Source of the DNA: AC-32 sp963746155 | GTDB lineage: Bacteria; Actinomycetota; Thermoleophilia; Gaiellales; Gaiellaceae | Assembly: GCA_963746155.1 (NCBI GenBank) | Contig: CAVVAB010000010.1 | Location: 360,024 to 424,023 of the forward strand | Length of the DNA stretch: 64,000 bases | Direction of reading: 5' to 3' | In this document: one piece after another, positions 50,343-59,477 of the stretch | How positions within the stretch are numbered: the stretch's first letter is position 1 | Layout of the letters: the number at the start of each line of letters is the position of its first letter | The notes under the pieces: model-generated | Seen by the model: the letters and a program-made list of their open reading frames with translations, nothing else | The model's database searches: none | Told to the model about the DNA's origin: nothing | Program-made: the position numbers and the translations under genes

Positions 50343-51598
50343 AAGTCCTGCTCGTGACGATGTACTTCCCGCCGGCGGGCGGGGGCGGCGTGCAGCGTCC
50401 GCTGAAGATCGCGACCCATCTTCCGGCGCTCGGGATCGAGACGCACGTGCTCGCGCCGGACGACCCGAAGTGGATCCACCGCGACGAGGACCTGCGCCCG
50501 CCGACCCAGGCCTTCGTCCACCGCGCCCGGTACCTCGGCCCGCGCGCGCGGATGCCCTCGGAGGAGATGCACGGGCTCTCGGGCACCGACCTGCTGCTCG
50601 CGCAGGCGAAGCTCGCCTACCGGCGCGTGCTGCTTCCCGACGCAAGCGTCACCTGGCTCCCGACGGCAGTGCCCACCGCGGTCCGGATCGTCAAGAGCGA
50701 GGGGATCGACGCCGTGATCACCACGAGCCCGCCGAACTCGATGCACCTGCTCGGCGCGTCGATCAAGCGCCTCACCGGGATCCCGTGGGTCGCCGACTTC
50801 CGGGACGCGGTGCTCGGAAACGCCGACCGCCGCTTCGACAAGGCCTCCGTGCGCGCGAAGGAGAAGGCGCTCGAGCAGGTCGTTCGCCTCGCCGCCCGCT
50901 CGGCCGACGGGATCGTGGCGGTCTCCGAGCCGATCGCCGACGAGGTGCGCAGCTTCGAGCCCGTCGGCCAGGTGCGCGTGATCCCGAACGGCTGCGACTT
51001 CGACGACTTCACCGGGCTCGAGTACCACGAGGGCAAGCGCTTCCGGATCACGCACACGGGGAGCTTCTTCGGCCAGCGCAATCCGAGGCCGTTCCTGACC
51101 GCGCTCGCCGAGTCGGGCCTCGACGACGTCGTCGCCCGGTTCGCCGGCGACTTCCGCGCGGCCGACCGCGAGTGGGTCGAGGAGCTCGGGCTGGGCGAGA
51201 AGCTCGAGCTGCTCGACTACGTCCCGCACCGCGAGGCGCTCGAGCTGCAGCGCGACTCGGAGGCGAACCTGCTGCTGCTCCCGGAGGCGGCCGGCCGCGG
51301 CCGCGTCGTCCCGTCCGGGAAGATCTTCGAGTACCTCGCTGCCGAGCGGCCGATCCTGGCCGCGGTTCCGCCGGACGGCGCCGCCGCCGAGCTCGTCCGC
51401 GAGACCGGCGCGGGGGTCGTGGTCGCGCCCGACGACGAGCGCGGCCTGCGCGAGGCGCTCGCCGGGCTGCACGCGCGCTGGCGCGCCGGCAAGCTGGCCG
51501 ACGGCGTCCTCTCTCCCGAGCAGCGGAAGAAGCTCTCGCGCGAGACCCGCGTCCAGGAGCTGGCCGAGCTCCTCTGGAGCCTCCAGGGCTCGCAGTGA
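50339..51598 (+). CDS. family 4 glycosyltransferase
   Basis: A 419-residue GT-B enzyme of the GT4 type. Starts VLLVTMYFPPAGGGGVQRPL. VDAVITTSPPNSMHLLGASI and GIPWVADFRDAVLGNADRRF are typical of WbuB/WcaI-like members. The donor-binding C-terminal domain has TGSFFGQRNPRPFLTALAES and SGKIFEYLAAERPILAAVPP with the conserved E. ATG at 50339 overlaps the end of the previous gene, and the stop overlaps the GTG of the next. Confidence 0.88.
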   Translation: MKVLLVTMYFPPAGGGGVQRPLKIATHLPALGIETHVLAPDDPKWIHRDEDLRPPTQAFVHRARYLGPRARMPSEEMHGLSGTDLLLAQAKLAYRRVLLPDASVTWLPTAVPTAVRIVKSEGIDAVITTSPPNSMHLLGASIKRLTGIPWVADFRDAVLGNADRRFDKASVRAKEKALEQVVRLAARSADGIVAVSEPIADEVRSFEPVGQVRVIPNGCDFDDFTGLEYHEGKRFRITHTGSFFGQRNPRPFLTALAESGLDDVVARFAGDFRAADREWVEELGLGEKLELLDYVPHREALELQRDSEANLLLLPEAAGRGRVVPSGKIFEYLAAERPILAAVPPDGAAAELVRETGAGVVVAPDDERGLREALAGLHARWRAGKLADGVLSPEQRKKLSRETRVQELAELLWSLQGSQ

Positions 51599-52920
51599 CG
51601 CGCGAGAGCCGAGCTCGTTTCCTTCTTCTTCCTCGCCGCCGTCTTCTGCGCGAGCTTCGAGAAGGTGCAGTGGAACGTCGCCGGGACGATCTTCCTCGCC
51701 GACCTGACGGCGCTCGGCTTCCTCGTCTCGTTCGCGTTCGACCGGATCGGCTCGCACCGGTTGAGCGGCCGCGTCCCGCGCACGGCCGCGGTGCTGCTCG
51801 CGTTTCTGGGCGCCTTTCTGCTCGTCTACCTGGTCGGGTTCTTCAACCTCGAGACGACCCAGGCGCTGAGCCAGTTCGGCAAGGGGATCGTCAAGTGGCT
51901 GATCCACTTCGCGTTCCTGATCGTCGGGGTGATCTACCTGACAGGCCGTTCGAAGCGCTACTTCTGGAAGACGCTCGCCTGGTTCCTCGGCGGCATCGTC
52001 TTCAACGCGCGCCTACGGGATCCTGCAGCTCCTCTCGGCCCAGGCCGGGCACAACCTCGACTCGCTCTTCCTCTCGCCGCTCACGCGCGGGGCGAGCCAG
52101 ATCAACATCTACGGCGCGGTCAACGGCACGAGCGTCTACCGGCCGAACGCGCTCACCGGCGACCCGAACCACCTCGGGATCATGCTGCTGCTCCCGATCC
52201 TGATCCTGACGCCGATCTACCTGCGGCTCGAGAAGGGGCACCGGCTGCGGAGCTGGCTCGCCGTGCTGATCGCCTTTCTGCCTGATCGTCGAGCTCGCGA
52301 CGCTCTCGCGCAGCGGGCTCCTCGGGCTGACGGTCGGCGCGCTCGTCCTGCTGATCCCGTACCGGCACCTGCTGTTCTCGCGCCTCGCGATCCTGCCGCT
52401 CGCGCTCGTCGTGATCCCGGTCGCCTTCGAGGTCTACCGGCGGCGGCACTTCTTCGACGTCGTCGTGCGCTCGCGCCTCTCGCGCTCGGCGGCGGGGACG
52501 AACACCCACCTCGACGTCTACTCGTTCATCCCGCAGATCCTGCACGTGCACCCGCTCTTCGGCCTCGGCTTCAACAACTTCTCCGTCTACTACGAGTTCG
52601 TCACGGGCAAGACGAACTGGGGCCCGCACTCCTACTACGTGGCGCTGCTCGTCGAGGGCGGCCTCGTCGGGACGGCGCTGTTCGCGGTCTTCCTCTGGTA
52701 CCTGTTCGCGAGGCTTGCCGCCGCTCGGCGGCTGGGGAAGGCGCTCGCCGCGGCGCGCGACCCGCTCGCCGCGCGGGTGAGGCCGCTTGCCTGGGGGATG
52801 ACCGCCGCGCTCGTCGGGACGATGGCCGCGAACGTCTTCTACCTGACGATGTCGTTCCTCTACTTCTACGTCTTCGTGATGCTGGCGCTAGTGACGCCGA
52901 CCGTCTTCTCTCAGAAATGA
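51595..52920 (+). CDS. O-antigen ligase/polymerase family protein (three frameshifts)
   Basis: A Wzy/WaaL-like membrane protein, about 440 residues when repaired. Pieces in order: GTG at 51595, an extra base at about 51609, FFFLAAVFCASFEKVQWNVA (51626 on); a second at about 52010 before AYGILQLLSAQAGHNLDSLF; a third at about 52281 before LIVELATLSRSGLLGLTVGA, the Wzy_C signature S-R-S/T-x-x-L. Then IPQILHVHPLFGLGFNNFSV and GPHSYYVALLVEGGLVGTAL, family-typical. Start and stop overlap both neighbours (GTGA and ATGA), which supports a single real gene. Confidence 0.75.
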
Positions 52921-53925
52921 GGCTCCTGGTGCTGACGACGTCGTACCCGCGCTACGAGGGCGATGCGACGGTGAACTTCCTCGGCGAGGCGGTCGCGCAG
53001 CTCCGTGGGCGCGGGGTCGACGTCGACGTCGTCTCTCCCGCGACGTTCTCGCACTACGGCATCGCGTACGGCTCCGGGATCGTCGGCAACCTGCGCCGCG
53101 AGCCGTGGCGCGCGGCGATGCTGCCCGCGATGCTCTGGAACTTCCGGCGCGCGGCGGAGCGGCTCGCGCCGAAGGCGGACCTGATCCATGCGCACTGGCT
53201 CCCGAGCGGGCGGGATCGCCGCGACTCTCGGGCGCCCGTTCGTCGTCCAGCTGTGGGGCACGGACGTCGAGCTGGCGCGGAGGGCGCGGCCGCTCGCCCG
53301 GTCGATCCTGCGCCGCGCGCGGCTGACGATCTGCCCCTCGAACGCGCTCGCGGATGCCGCCCGCGACCTCGGCGCGCAGGAGGTGCGCGTGATCCCGAGC
53401 GGGGTGCAGGTCCCCGACGAGATCGCCGAGGAGGCCGATCCGCCCGAGGTGCTCTTCGCCGGGCGGCTCTCGCCGGAGAAGGGCATCCTCGAGCTTGTCG
53501 AGGCGGCCAGGGGGATGAGGCTCGTCGTCGCCGGCGACGGGCCGCTGCGGGACCGGGTTCCCGGCGCGCTCGGGTTCGTCCCGCACGACGACCTCGGGCC
53601 GCTGTACGAGCGGGCGGCGGTGGTCGCGTGCCCGTCGCACCGCGAGGGGTTCGGCGTCGTGTGCGCGGAGGCGATGGCTCACGGGCGGCCCGTGGTGGCG
53701 GGCGCCACCGGGGGGCTCCTCGACCTCGTCGTGGACGGCGAGACGGGCCTGCTCGTTCCACCTGGCGACGTGGGCGCATTGCGTGCGGCCCTGGAGCGGC
53801 TGCTCGAGGACAGCGAGCTTCGTCGCCGGCTCGGGGCCGCGGGGCGCGAGCGGATTGTGGAGCGGTTCGCCTGGCCCGCCGTGACGGACGCGACGCTTGC
53901 CGCCTACGAGGAGGCGCTCGCGTGA
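52917..53925 (+). CDS. family 4 glycosyltransferase (frameshifted)
   Basis: A GT-B enzyme of about 335 residues. It opens LLVLTTSYPRYEGDATVNFL, then DLIHAHWLPSG. An extra G in GGG at 53208-53210 breaks the frame before GIAATLGRPFVVQLWGTDVE. The C-terminal donor domain is complete: VLFAGRLSPEKGILELVEAA, VVACPSHREGFGVVCAEAMA and HGRPVVAGATGGLLDLVVDG, with the E-x7-E motif (E-G-F-G-V-V-C-A-E). ATG overlaps the stop of the polymerase gene. Confidence 0.85.
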
Positions 53926-53952
53926 GAAGAGACACGTCCAGGAGGGCCATGC

Positions 53953-53965
53953 CAGGGGACAGTCC
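53953..53965. repeat. 13-bp palindrome GGGGACAGTCCCC between genes
   Basis: A perfect palindrome apart from its central base, inside a 66-base gap, flanked by the related words GGGCCATGCC and GGGCCGTGGCC and by two GACACG copies. It resembles short intergenic palindromic repeats. No second copy was seen in the window. Confidence 0.4.
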
Positions 53966-53991
53966 CCGGGCCGTGGCCGGAAGGGACACGC

Positions 53992-55129
53992 ATGAGGCCC
54001 GCGGTGGTCTACGGGCTCCTCCACGCGGGGCTCGCGATCGCCCGCAGCCTCGGGCGCGACGGGATCCCGGTCGAGGGCATCGCGCTCCAGCGCTACGAGT
54101 TCGGCCTCCGCTCGCGCTACCTGCGACGGCGAACGCTCGCCGCGGGCGACGACGACGTGCTCGAAGCGCTCCGCCACGCGGGCGCGGGGGGCGAGAAGCC
54201 GGTCCTCTTCCTGGAGCGCGACGAGAACGTCGAGACCGTGCTGCGCCGCTGGGACGAGGTGCGCGCGCTCGCGGACGTCCCGCTCCCGGACGACCCCGAG
54301 GCCGTCCGGCGCCTGCGCCGCAAGGACCTGCTCCCCGCAGTGGCCGCGGAGGCGGGTGTCCCCTCGCCGCGCACGGTCCGCGCCGAGAGCCCGGAGTCGA
54401 TCCGCGAGGCCGGCCTTGAGCCGCCGCTCCTGCTCAAGCCGCTCGAGGGGCAGGACTTCGCGATCGGCGTTCGGCGAGAAGGCCTTCGTCGCCGCGACCC
54501 TGGACGAGGCGGTCGCGCTCTGGAAGCGGGCCAAGGAGCGCGGCTTCGACACGATCGTCCAGGAGCTGATCCCCGACTCGCACGAGCAGGTGTTCTCGCT
54601 CTTCACGTACATCGGGCGGGACGGCGAGCCGCTCGCGAGCGTCGTCGGCCGCAAGGTCCGGCAGGGCCCGCTGCGCTTCGGCACGAGCGCGGTCTTCGCC
54701 TCGGGCCACGACGACGAGGTGCACGAGCTCGGCCAGCGGCTCCTGCGCGCGGTCGACTACCGCGGTCTCGCGCACGTCGAGCTCGTCCGCGACGACCGCG
54801 ACGGGCTCCTGAAGGTGATCGAGGTGAACACGCGTCCGCCGGTCTGGGCCGGGATCGCGACCGGGCCCGAGCTCGGGATCGCGCGGGTCGCCTACGACGA
54901 CCTCTGCGGGCGGCCGCTCGCGTCGGAGCAGACGATGACCGAGCAGCTGACGTGGATCTACCTCGCGAAGGACGTCTGGGTCTCGGCGCAGATGGCGAGG
55001 CGGCGCGAGCTGCCGCCGAGCGAGTTCCTGCGCTACTACCTCCAGCGCAAGAAGGTGCGGGCGGTCTTCGCGGCGGACGACCCGGCGCCCGCGATCGCGA
55101 GCCTCGGCTACCTCCGGTCACGCGTGTAG
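53992..55129 (+). CDS. ATP-grasp ligase (frameshifted)
   Basis: About 378 residues after correction, similar in size and layout to the ATP-grasp gene at 47198. N-terminal fold: AVVYGLLHAGLAIARSLGRD and LRRKDLLPAVAAEAGVPSPR. ATP-grasp fold: PPLLLKPLEGQDFAIG, an extra G at about 54469, then FGEKAFVAATLDEAVALWKR, TIVQELIPDSHEQVFSLFTY and GLLKVIEVNTRPPVWAGIAT with the E-x-N magnesium ligands. Probably active. It forms an amide or ester link using ATP. Located between two glycosyltransferase genes, fitting modification of a lipid-linked glycan. Confidence 0.75.
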
Positions 55130-55291
55130 TGCCCCTCCCGGCAATGCTCACCGGTCTCTCGCCCGCTATCACGCGGCGCCAGAGTCGACCCTCGCCCTTG
55201 CCCAGGCTGCCAGCCTGCGCTGCGGACGAGTGCCGCCCCTGGCTTGGTGCTAGCGACCGAGAGCCGCGGCACCATCACCGGCAGGGCACTG

Positions 55292-56354
55292 ATGCGCGTC
55301 GTCCTCGTCGACCCGCTGGCCTACACGCCGCCGTACGACCACGCGCTGGCCTCGGCGCTCGCGGAGCTCGGCCACTCCGTGACGCTCCTGACCTCGCGCT
55401 TCCCGCACGGCGAGGCGCCCGAGCCCGGCGGCTACGAGCGCGAGGAGCTGTTCGCCCCTGTCTCGACCCGGTTCTTCCGCCGCTCGCGCCTGCGCATCCC
55501 GGCCAAAGGGCTGGAGTACCGGCCGAGCGCGGCCCGCCTCGTCCGACGGGTGGAGCGGCTCGACCCGGACGTCGTCCACGTCCAGTGGCTGCCGCGGCCG
55601 GAGCTCGACCTGCGCTGGCTGCGGCGGATCTCCGTCGAGCGGCCCGTCGTGCTGACCGCACACGACGTCCTTCCGCGCCGGGCGCGCGCCACCCGCGTCT
55701 GGCCGGAGGTGCTCGAGACCGCCGAGCGCGTCGTCGTCCATTCGCACCGCGCGGTCGAGCAGCTGGTCGAGGTCGGGCTCGGCCGGGAGCGGATCGCGCG
55801 CATCCCGCACCCGGTCTTCGAAGGCGAGCCGATCCCGCCTGCCGAGGGCCGCACGCTCCTGTTCTTCGGGCTGATCCGCGACTACAAGGGGCTCGACGTC
55901 CTCCTGCGAGCGCTTCCGGAGATCCCGGACGCGCGGCTCATCGTGGCCGGCGATCCGCTCGATCCCGTGCCGGAGAGCAGCGACGCGAACATCGACTGGC
56001 GGCTGCGCTTCATCGAGCAGGCCGAGATCCCGGCGCTGATGGCCGAGGCCAGCGTCGTCGTGCTCCCGTATCGGCGTCTCGACTCGTCCGGGGTGCTCGC
56101 GACCGCGATCGGATACCGTCGGCCCGTGGTCGTGACCGACGTGGGCTCGCTCGGGGAGATCGTGCGCGAGTTCGGCGCGGGCGAGGTCGTGCCCGTCGAC
56201 GACGCGCAGCGCGCTGGCCGCAGCCTGCGCGAGGCTGCTGGAGCCGAAGGCGCTCGCCGCGGCTTCGAAAGGGGCCGAGCGCGCCGCCAGGGAGCTGACC
56301 TGGGAGAAGGCCGCAGCCGCGCACGACAGCCTCTACCGGGCGGTCAGACGGTGA
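55292..56354 (+). CDS. family 4 glycosyltransferase (frameshifted)
   Basis: A GT-B enzyme of about 353 residues. Starts VVLVDPLAYTPPYDHALASA; DPDVVHVQWLPRPELDLRWL and VVLTAHDVLPRRARATRVWP follow. The donor domain has LLFFGLIRDYKGLDVLLRAL, EIPALMAEASVVVLPYRRLD and SSGVLATAIGYRRPVVVTDV. One extra base near 56210 breaks the frame, after which ALAAACARLLEPKALAAASK and ELTWEKAAAAHDSLYRAV complete the protein to a TGA at 56352-56354, overlapping the GTG of the sugar transferase. ATG at 55292 is the best start; the 162 bases upstream hold nothing recognised. Confidence 0.82.
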
Positions 56355-56986
56355 GCCGGCTCGTGAAGTGGATCGGGGACCGAATCGCGGCCGCCGTCCT
56401 GCTCGTCCTGCTCTCGCCGCTGCTGGCGGTCATCGCGGTCTGGATCCTCGTCGACGGCGGCCGGCCCGCCGTGCTCGCCCAGGAGCGCGCGGGCAAGGAC
56501 GGCGTGACGTTCCGGATGCTCAAGTTCCGCACGATGGTCCAGGACGCGCTCGAGCGCGCCTCGGAGGTGACCGACGACCCGTTCGGCGTCGTCGAGAACG
56601 ACCCGCGCGTGACGCGTCCCGGCCGCTTCCTCCGCCGCACCGGGCTCGACGAGCTGCCGCAGCTCTGGAACGTCCTCCGCGGCCAGATGAGCCTCGTCGG
56701 CCCGCGCCCGGATCTCGTCGAGCAGGCGGCGCACTACAGCGAGCACGACCGCCGCCGCCTGGCGGTCCTGCCCGGGATCACCGGCTGGTCGCAGGTGAGC
56801 GGCCGCGAGTCGATCGGCTGGCCCGAGCGGATCGAGCAGGACATCTGGTACATCGACCACTGGTCGCTCCGGCTCGACCTGAAGATCGTCTTCAGGACGT
56901 TCGCCGAGATCGGCCGGAGCGGCGAGCAGCCGGTCGAGGACACGACGAACATCGAGCGCGCCCGGGAGAAGGCCGGGTCGCGCTGA
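56351..56986 (+). CDS. initiating sugar transferase (monotopic phosphoglycosyl transferase)
   Basis: A 211-residue PF02397 enzyme, the second of its kind in the window (the other is at 17885). Membrane segment RIAAAVLLVLLSPLLAVIAV, then LAQERAGKDGVTFRMLKFRT, TGLDELPQLWNVLRGQMSLV, GPRPDLVEQAAHYSEHDRRR and LPGITGWSQVSGRESIGWPE. It starts polysaccharide assembly by loading undecaprenyl phosphate. GTG overlaps the previous stop; its TGA overlaps a CTG that probably starts the next gene. Confidence 0.88.
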   Translation: MSRLVKWIGDRIAAAVLLVLLSPLLAVIAVWILVDGGRPAVLAQERAGKDGVTFRMLKFRTMVQDALERASEVTDDPFGVVENDPRVTRPGRFLRRTGLDELPQLWNVLRGQMSLVGPRPDLVEQAAHYSEHDRRRLAVLPGITGWSQVSGRESIGWPERIEQDIWYIDHWSLRLDLKIVFRTFAEIGRSGEQPVEDTTNIERAREKAGSR

Positions 56987-57921
56987 CCGAGGTCGATCCG
57001 GCGGACTGGAACGCGCTCCTCGCGGAGCTCGGCTGCGACGACGTCTACCTGCGGCGTGAGTACGTCGAGACCGCGGCGGTGCTCGATCCGGGGCGGCCGG
57101 CGTTCCTCCACGCCGAGGGCACGGTCTTCCCGTGCATCGTCCGCGAGTGGGGCGACGTGCGCGACGTGGCCGGGCCGTACGGCTTCGGCGGGCCGGTGGG
57201 CGAGGCGGCCTTCTACGACGCGTACGAGGCCTGGTGCCGCGAGCAAGGGGTCGTCACGACGTTCACGTGGTTCCACCCGCGCTTCGCGAACCACCGCTAC
57301 GCGCGGTTCCACGTCGAGCCGCGCGGCGGCACGGTTGCGTGGCGGCTCGACGAGGGCGATCTCTTCGAGCGGCTGCACCGCCACCACCGGCGCGCGGCGC
57401 GCAAGGCGGAGGCCTCCGGGATCGAGGTGCGCATCACGGTCGCGCCGGGCGACCTCGAGCCGTTCGCGCGCCTCTACGAGCGGACGATGGCCGAGAAGGG
57501 CGCCGAGAGCTTCTACTACTTCCCGCCCGAGTACTGGCCCGCGCTCGCCGAGCGCCTCGGCGACGCGCTCGTGCTCTTCGAGGCGACGCAGGACGGCGAG
57601 CTCAAGGCCGCGCTGCTCGGCCTCGCGAGCTCACCCTGGCTCCACTACCACCTCGGAGCCTCCGAGCGGTCGGGCGGCGCGAACAACCTCCTCTTCCTCG
57701 AGGCCGCTCGCTGGGCGCGCGAACAGGGGTTCACCCGTTTCCACCTCGGCGGCGGCGTCGGCGGCGCGGACGACTCGCTGCTCGAGTTCAAGCTCCGCTT
57801 CGACGAGGGCGGCCTGATCGAGTCGGCGGTCGGCAAGGCGATCCACGACGAGGCGGCCTACCGCGAGCTCGGCGGCGCGGGCTTCGACGGCTACTTCCCC
57901 GCCTACCGCGCGGCTAGGTGA
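56983..57921 (+). CDS. FemAB-like/GNAT acyltransferase
   Basis: A 312-residue protein with two GNAT-like halves, as in FemABX enzymes and the FemAB-like proteins of exopolysaccharide loci. Visible features are CDDVYLRREYVETAAV, RFHVEPRGGTVAWRLDEGDL, RLHRHHRRAARKAEASGIEV, RLYERTMAEKGAESFYYFPP and LHYHLGASERSGGANNLLF. It likely transfers an aminoacyl or acyl group to a glycan. The best start is CTG at 56983, forming CTGA with the sugar transferase stop. The next in-frame ATG/GTG candidates would cut into the first strand. Confidence 0.75.
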   Translation: MTEVDPADWNALLAELGCDDVYLRREYVETAAVLDPGRPAFLHAEGTVFPCIVREWGDVRDVAGPYGFGGPVGEAAFYDAYEAWCREQGVVTTFTWFHPRFANHRYARFHVEPRGGTVAWRLDEGDLFERLHRHHRRAARKAEASGIEVRITVAPGDLEPFARLYERTMAEKGAESFYYFPPEYWPALAERLGDALVLFEATQDGELKAALLGLASSPWLHYHLGASERSGGANNLLFLEAARWAREQGFTRFHLGGGVGGADDSLLEFKLRFDEGGLIESAVGKAIHDEAAYRELGGAGFDGYFPAYRAAR

Positions 57922-58279
57922 CCGCGAAGCACGCCGCGTAGGCAACCACGGCCGAGACGGCGAACCAGAGGGCCACGACGGGCAGCGCCGCGTCCGCCAC
58001 GGGAGCCGAGCCTCGCAGGCGACGGACGATCGCTCCCTCGGCCACCACCGCCAAGGCCGCCGGGACGGCGAGGAAGAGCGCGAGGCCCAGTCGCGAGGGA
58101 GCTGCGCCGAACAGGGCCAGTCCGGCCAGCAGCCCGCCGCACAGGAGCAGCCACCAGCCTCCGGCGAGCGCGAGGAGGCCGAGCCCGGCGAAGCGCCGGC
58201 GCGCCTCGCGGTCGGCCGCCGTGCGGGCGGTCCACAGGATCGGCCGGCGGAGCCGCAGGATCCAGGTGAGCACGACCAT
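57914..58279 (-). CDS. small membrane protein, 121 residues
   Basis: Four hydrophobic segments: LGLLALAGGWWLLLCGGLLA, LALFLAVPAALAVVAEGAIV and ALPVVALWFAVSAVVAYAAC are the clearest. The N-terminus is basic (LTWILRLRRPILW). ATG at 58279; a GTG two codons upstream is possible. It is convergent with the FemAB-like gene (eight-base overlap). No family recognised. Confidence 0.55.
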   Translation of the reverse strand: MVVLTWILRLRRPILWTARTAADREARRRFAGLGLLALAGGWWLLLCGGLLAGLALFGAAPSRLGLALFLAVPAALAVVAEGAIVRRLRGSAPVADAALPVVALWFAVSAVVAYAACFAVT

Positions 58280-58318
58280 GGTCACGCCGCGAGGATAGCC
58301 AGAGGTAGATGCCTCGGG

Positions 58319-58324
58319 TACGGT
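58319..58324 (+). promoter_or_regulatory. -10 box (TACGGT) of the GT2 gene
   Basis: TACGGT, then GCGCGC, then GTG at 58331. The arrangement is nearly the same as at uvrD2. Confidence 0.45.
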
Positions 58325-58330
58325 GCGCGC

Positions 58331-59444
58331 GTGATTCTCAAGGGTCTCTTCTGGGTCAGCCTCGGCGGGCTCGCGTGGACGCACGTCGGCTACCCGCTGG
58401 CGGCCGCGGGCCTGCGGCGGCTGCGCGGCCAGGAGGTCGCGAAGGACGAGATCACCCCGAGCGTCACGCTGATCGTCCCGGCCCACGACGAGGAGGACGT
58501 GATCGGTCCGCGGGTCGAGAACCTGCTCGGGCTCGACTACCCCGAGGGCCAGCTCGAGCTCGTCGTCGCCTCCGACGGCTCGACCGACCGCACGGATGAG
58601 ATCGTCGCCTCGTTCGACGGCCGCGTCCGCCTGCTCCGGCTGCGAGCGCTCCGGGAAGCTTCCCTCGATGAACCGTGCGGTGCGCGAGACCCAGAGCGAC
58701 ATCGTCGCGTTCGGCGACGCAAACGCGACCTGGGCCCCGGACGCCCTGCGCAAGCTCGTTCGCAGCTTCGCCGACCCGGACGTCGCCTACGTCTGCGGCC
58801 AGGTCCGCTTCGAGCGGGAGGACGGCACGAACAAGGAGGGCCTCTACTGGCGCTACGAGATGTGGCTCCGGGAGAGCGAGTCCGGGCTCGGGTCGATCAC
58901 CGGCGGCAACGGCGCGATCTATGCGGTCCGCCGCTCGGACTACGTCGAGTGGCCGTTCGGGCACGACCTCGGCTTTCCGGCGCTGATGGTGCAGCGCGGC
59001 CGCCGCGCGGTCTACGAGCCCGAGGCGCTGGCGTTCGAGAAGCCGTCGCGCGACATCGAGGACGAGTACCGCCGCAAGGTGCGGATGCTGCCCTGGTCGT
59101 GGCGGCACCTGTTCGAGGCCGGCAGCCTGCGCGGAGTGCCGCCGGTCTACCTCTGGGAGCTGCTCTCGCACCGCGTTCTGCGCTACGCGAGCGGCTTCCT
59201 GCACGTGACGCTGCTCGCGACGAGCATCGCGCTCGTGGGGGAGGGGCTCGTCTACCAGGCCGTCCTCGCCGCGCAGGCGGCGTGGCTGGCACTCGCCGCC
59301 GCCGGGAAGCTGCGCCTGAAGGTCCCGGGCGCGGGGATCGCCTACTACTACCTGCTGATGAGCTGGGCCACGGTCGTCGCGCTCGGCCGCTATCTGCGCG
59401 AGGGCGCGCCGCTGATGTGGGAGAAAGCGGAGGGAACTCGCTAG
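58331..59444 (+). CDS. membrane-bound family 2 glycosyltransferase (frameshifted)
   Basis: About 370 residues, of the processive GT2 type (NodC/hyaluronan-synthase-like layout). SVTLIVPAHDEEDVIGPRVE and LVVASDGSTDRTDEIVASFD hold the first acidic residues; an extra base at about 58641-58648 precedes SGKLPSMNRAVRETQSDIVA and FGDANATWAPDALRKLVRSF (D-x-N in place of D-x-D). ITGGNGAIYAVRRSDYVEWP and a C-terminal membrane region with three helices complete it. W-R-R-L of Q-x-x-R-W type is not obvious, so processivity is uncertain. GTG at 58331, six bases after a TACGGT box. Confidence 0.8.
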
Positions 59445-59461
59445 TCATCCTCGCGGACGTC

Positions 59462-59467
59462 TAGCCT
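59462..59467 (+). promoter_or_regulatory. -10 box (TAGCCT) of the PQQ-propeller genes
   Basis: TAGCCT ten bases before the GTG at 59478. Confidence 0.4.
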
Positions 59468-59477
59468 GCTCTCTGTA

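Noticed and set aside
55130..55291. Possible small RNA or promoter in the 162-base gap before the glycosyltransferase gene
   Set aside because: GC-rich, with no -10 box, hairpin with T-run, repeat copy or open frame that stands out.
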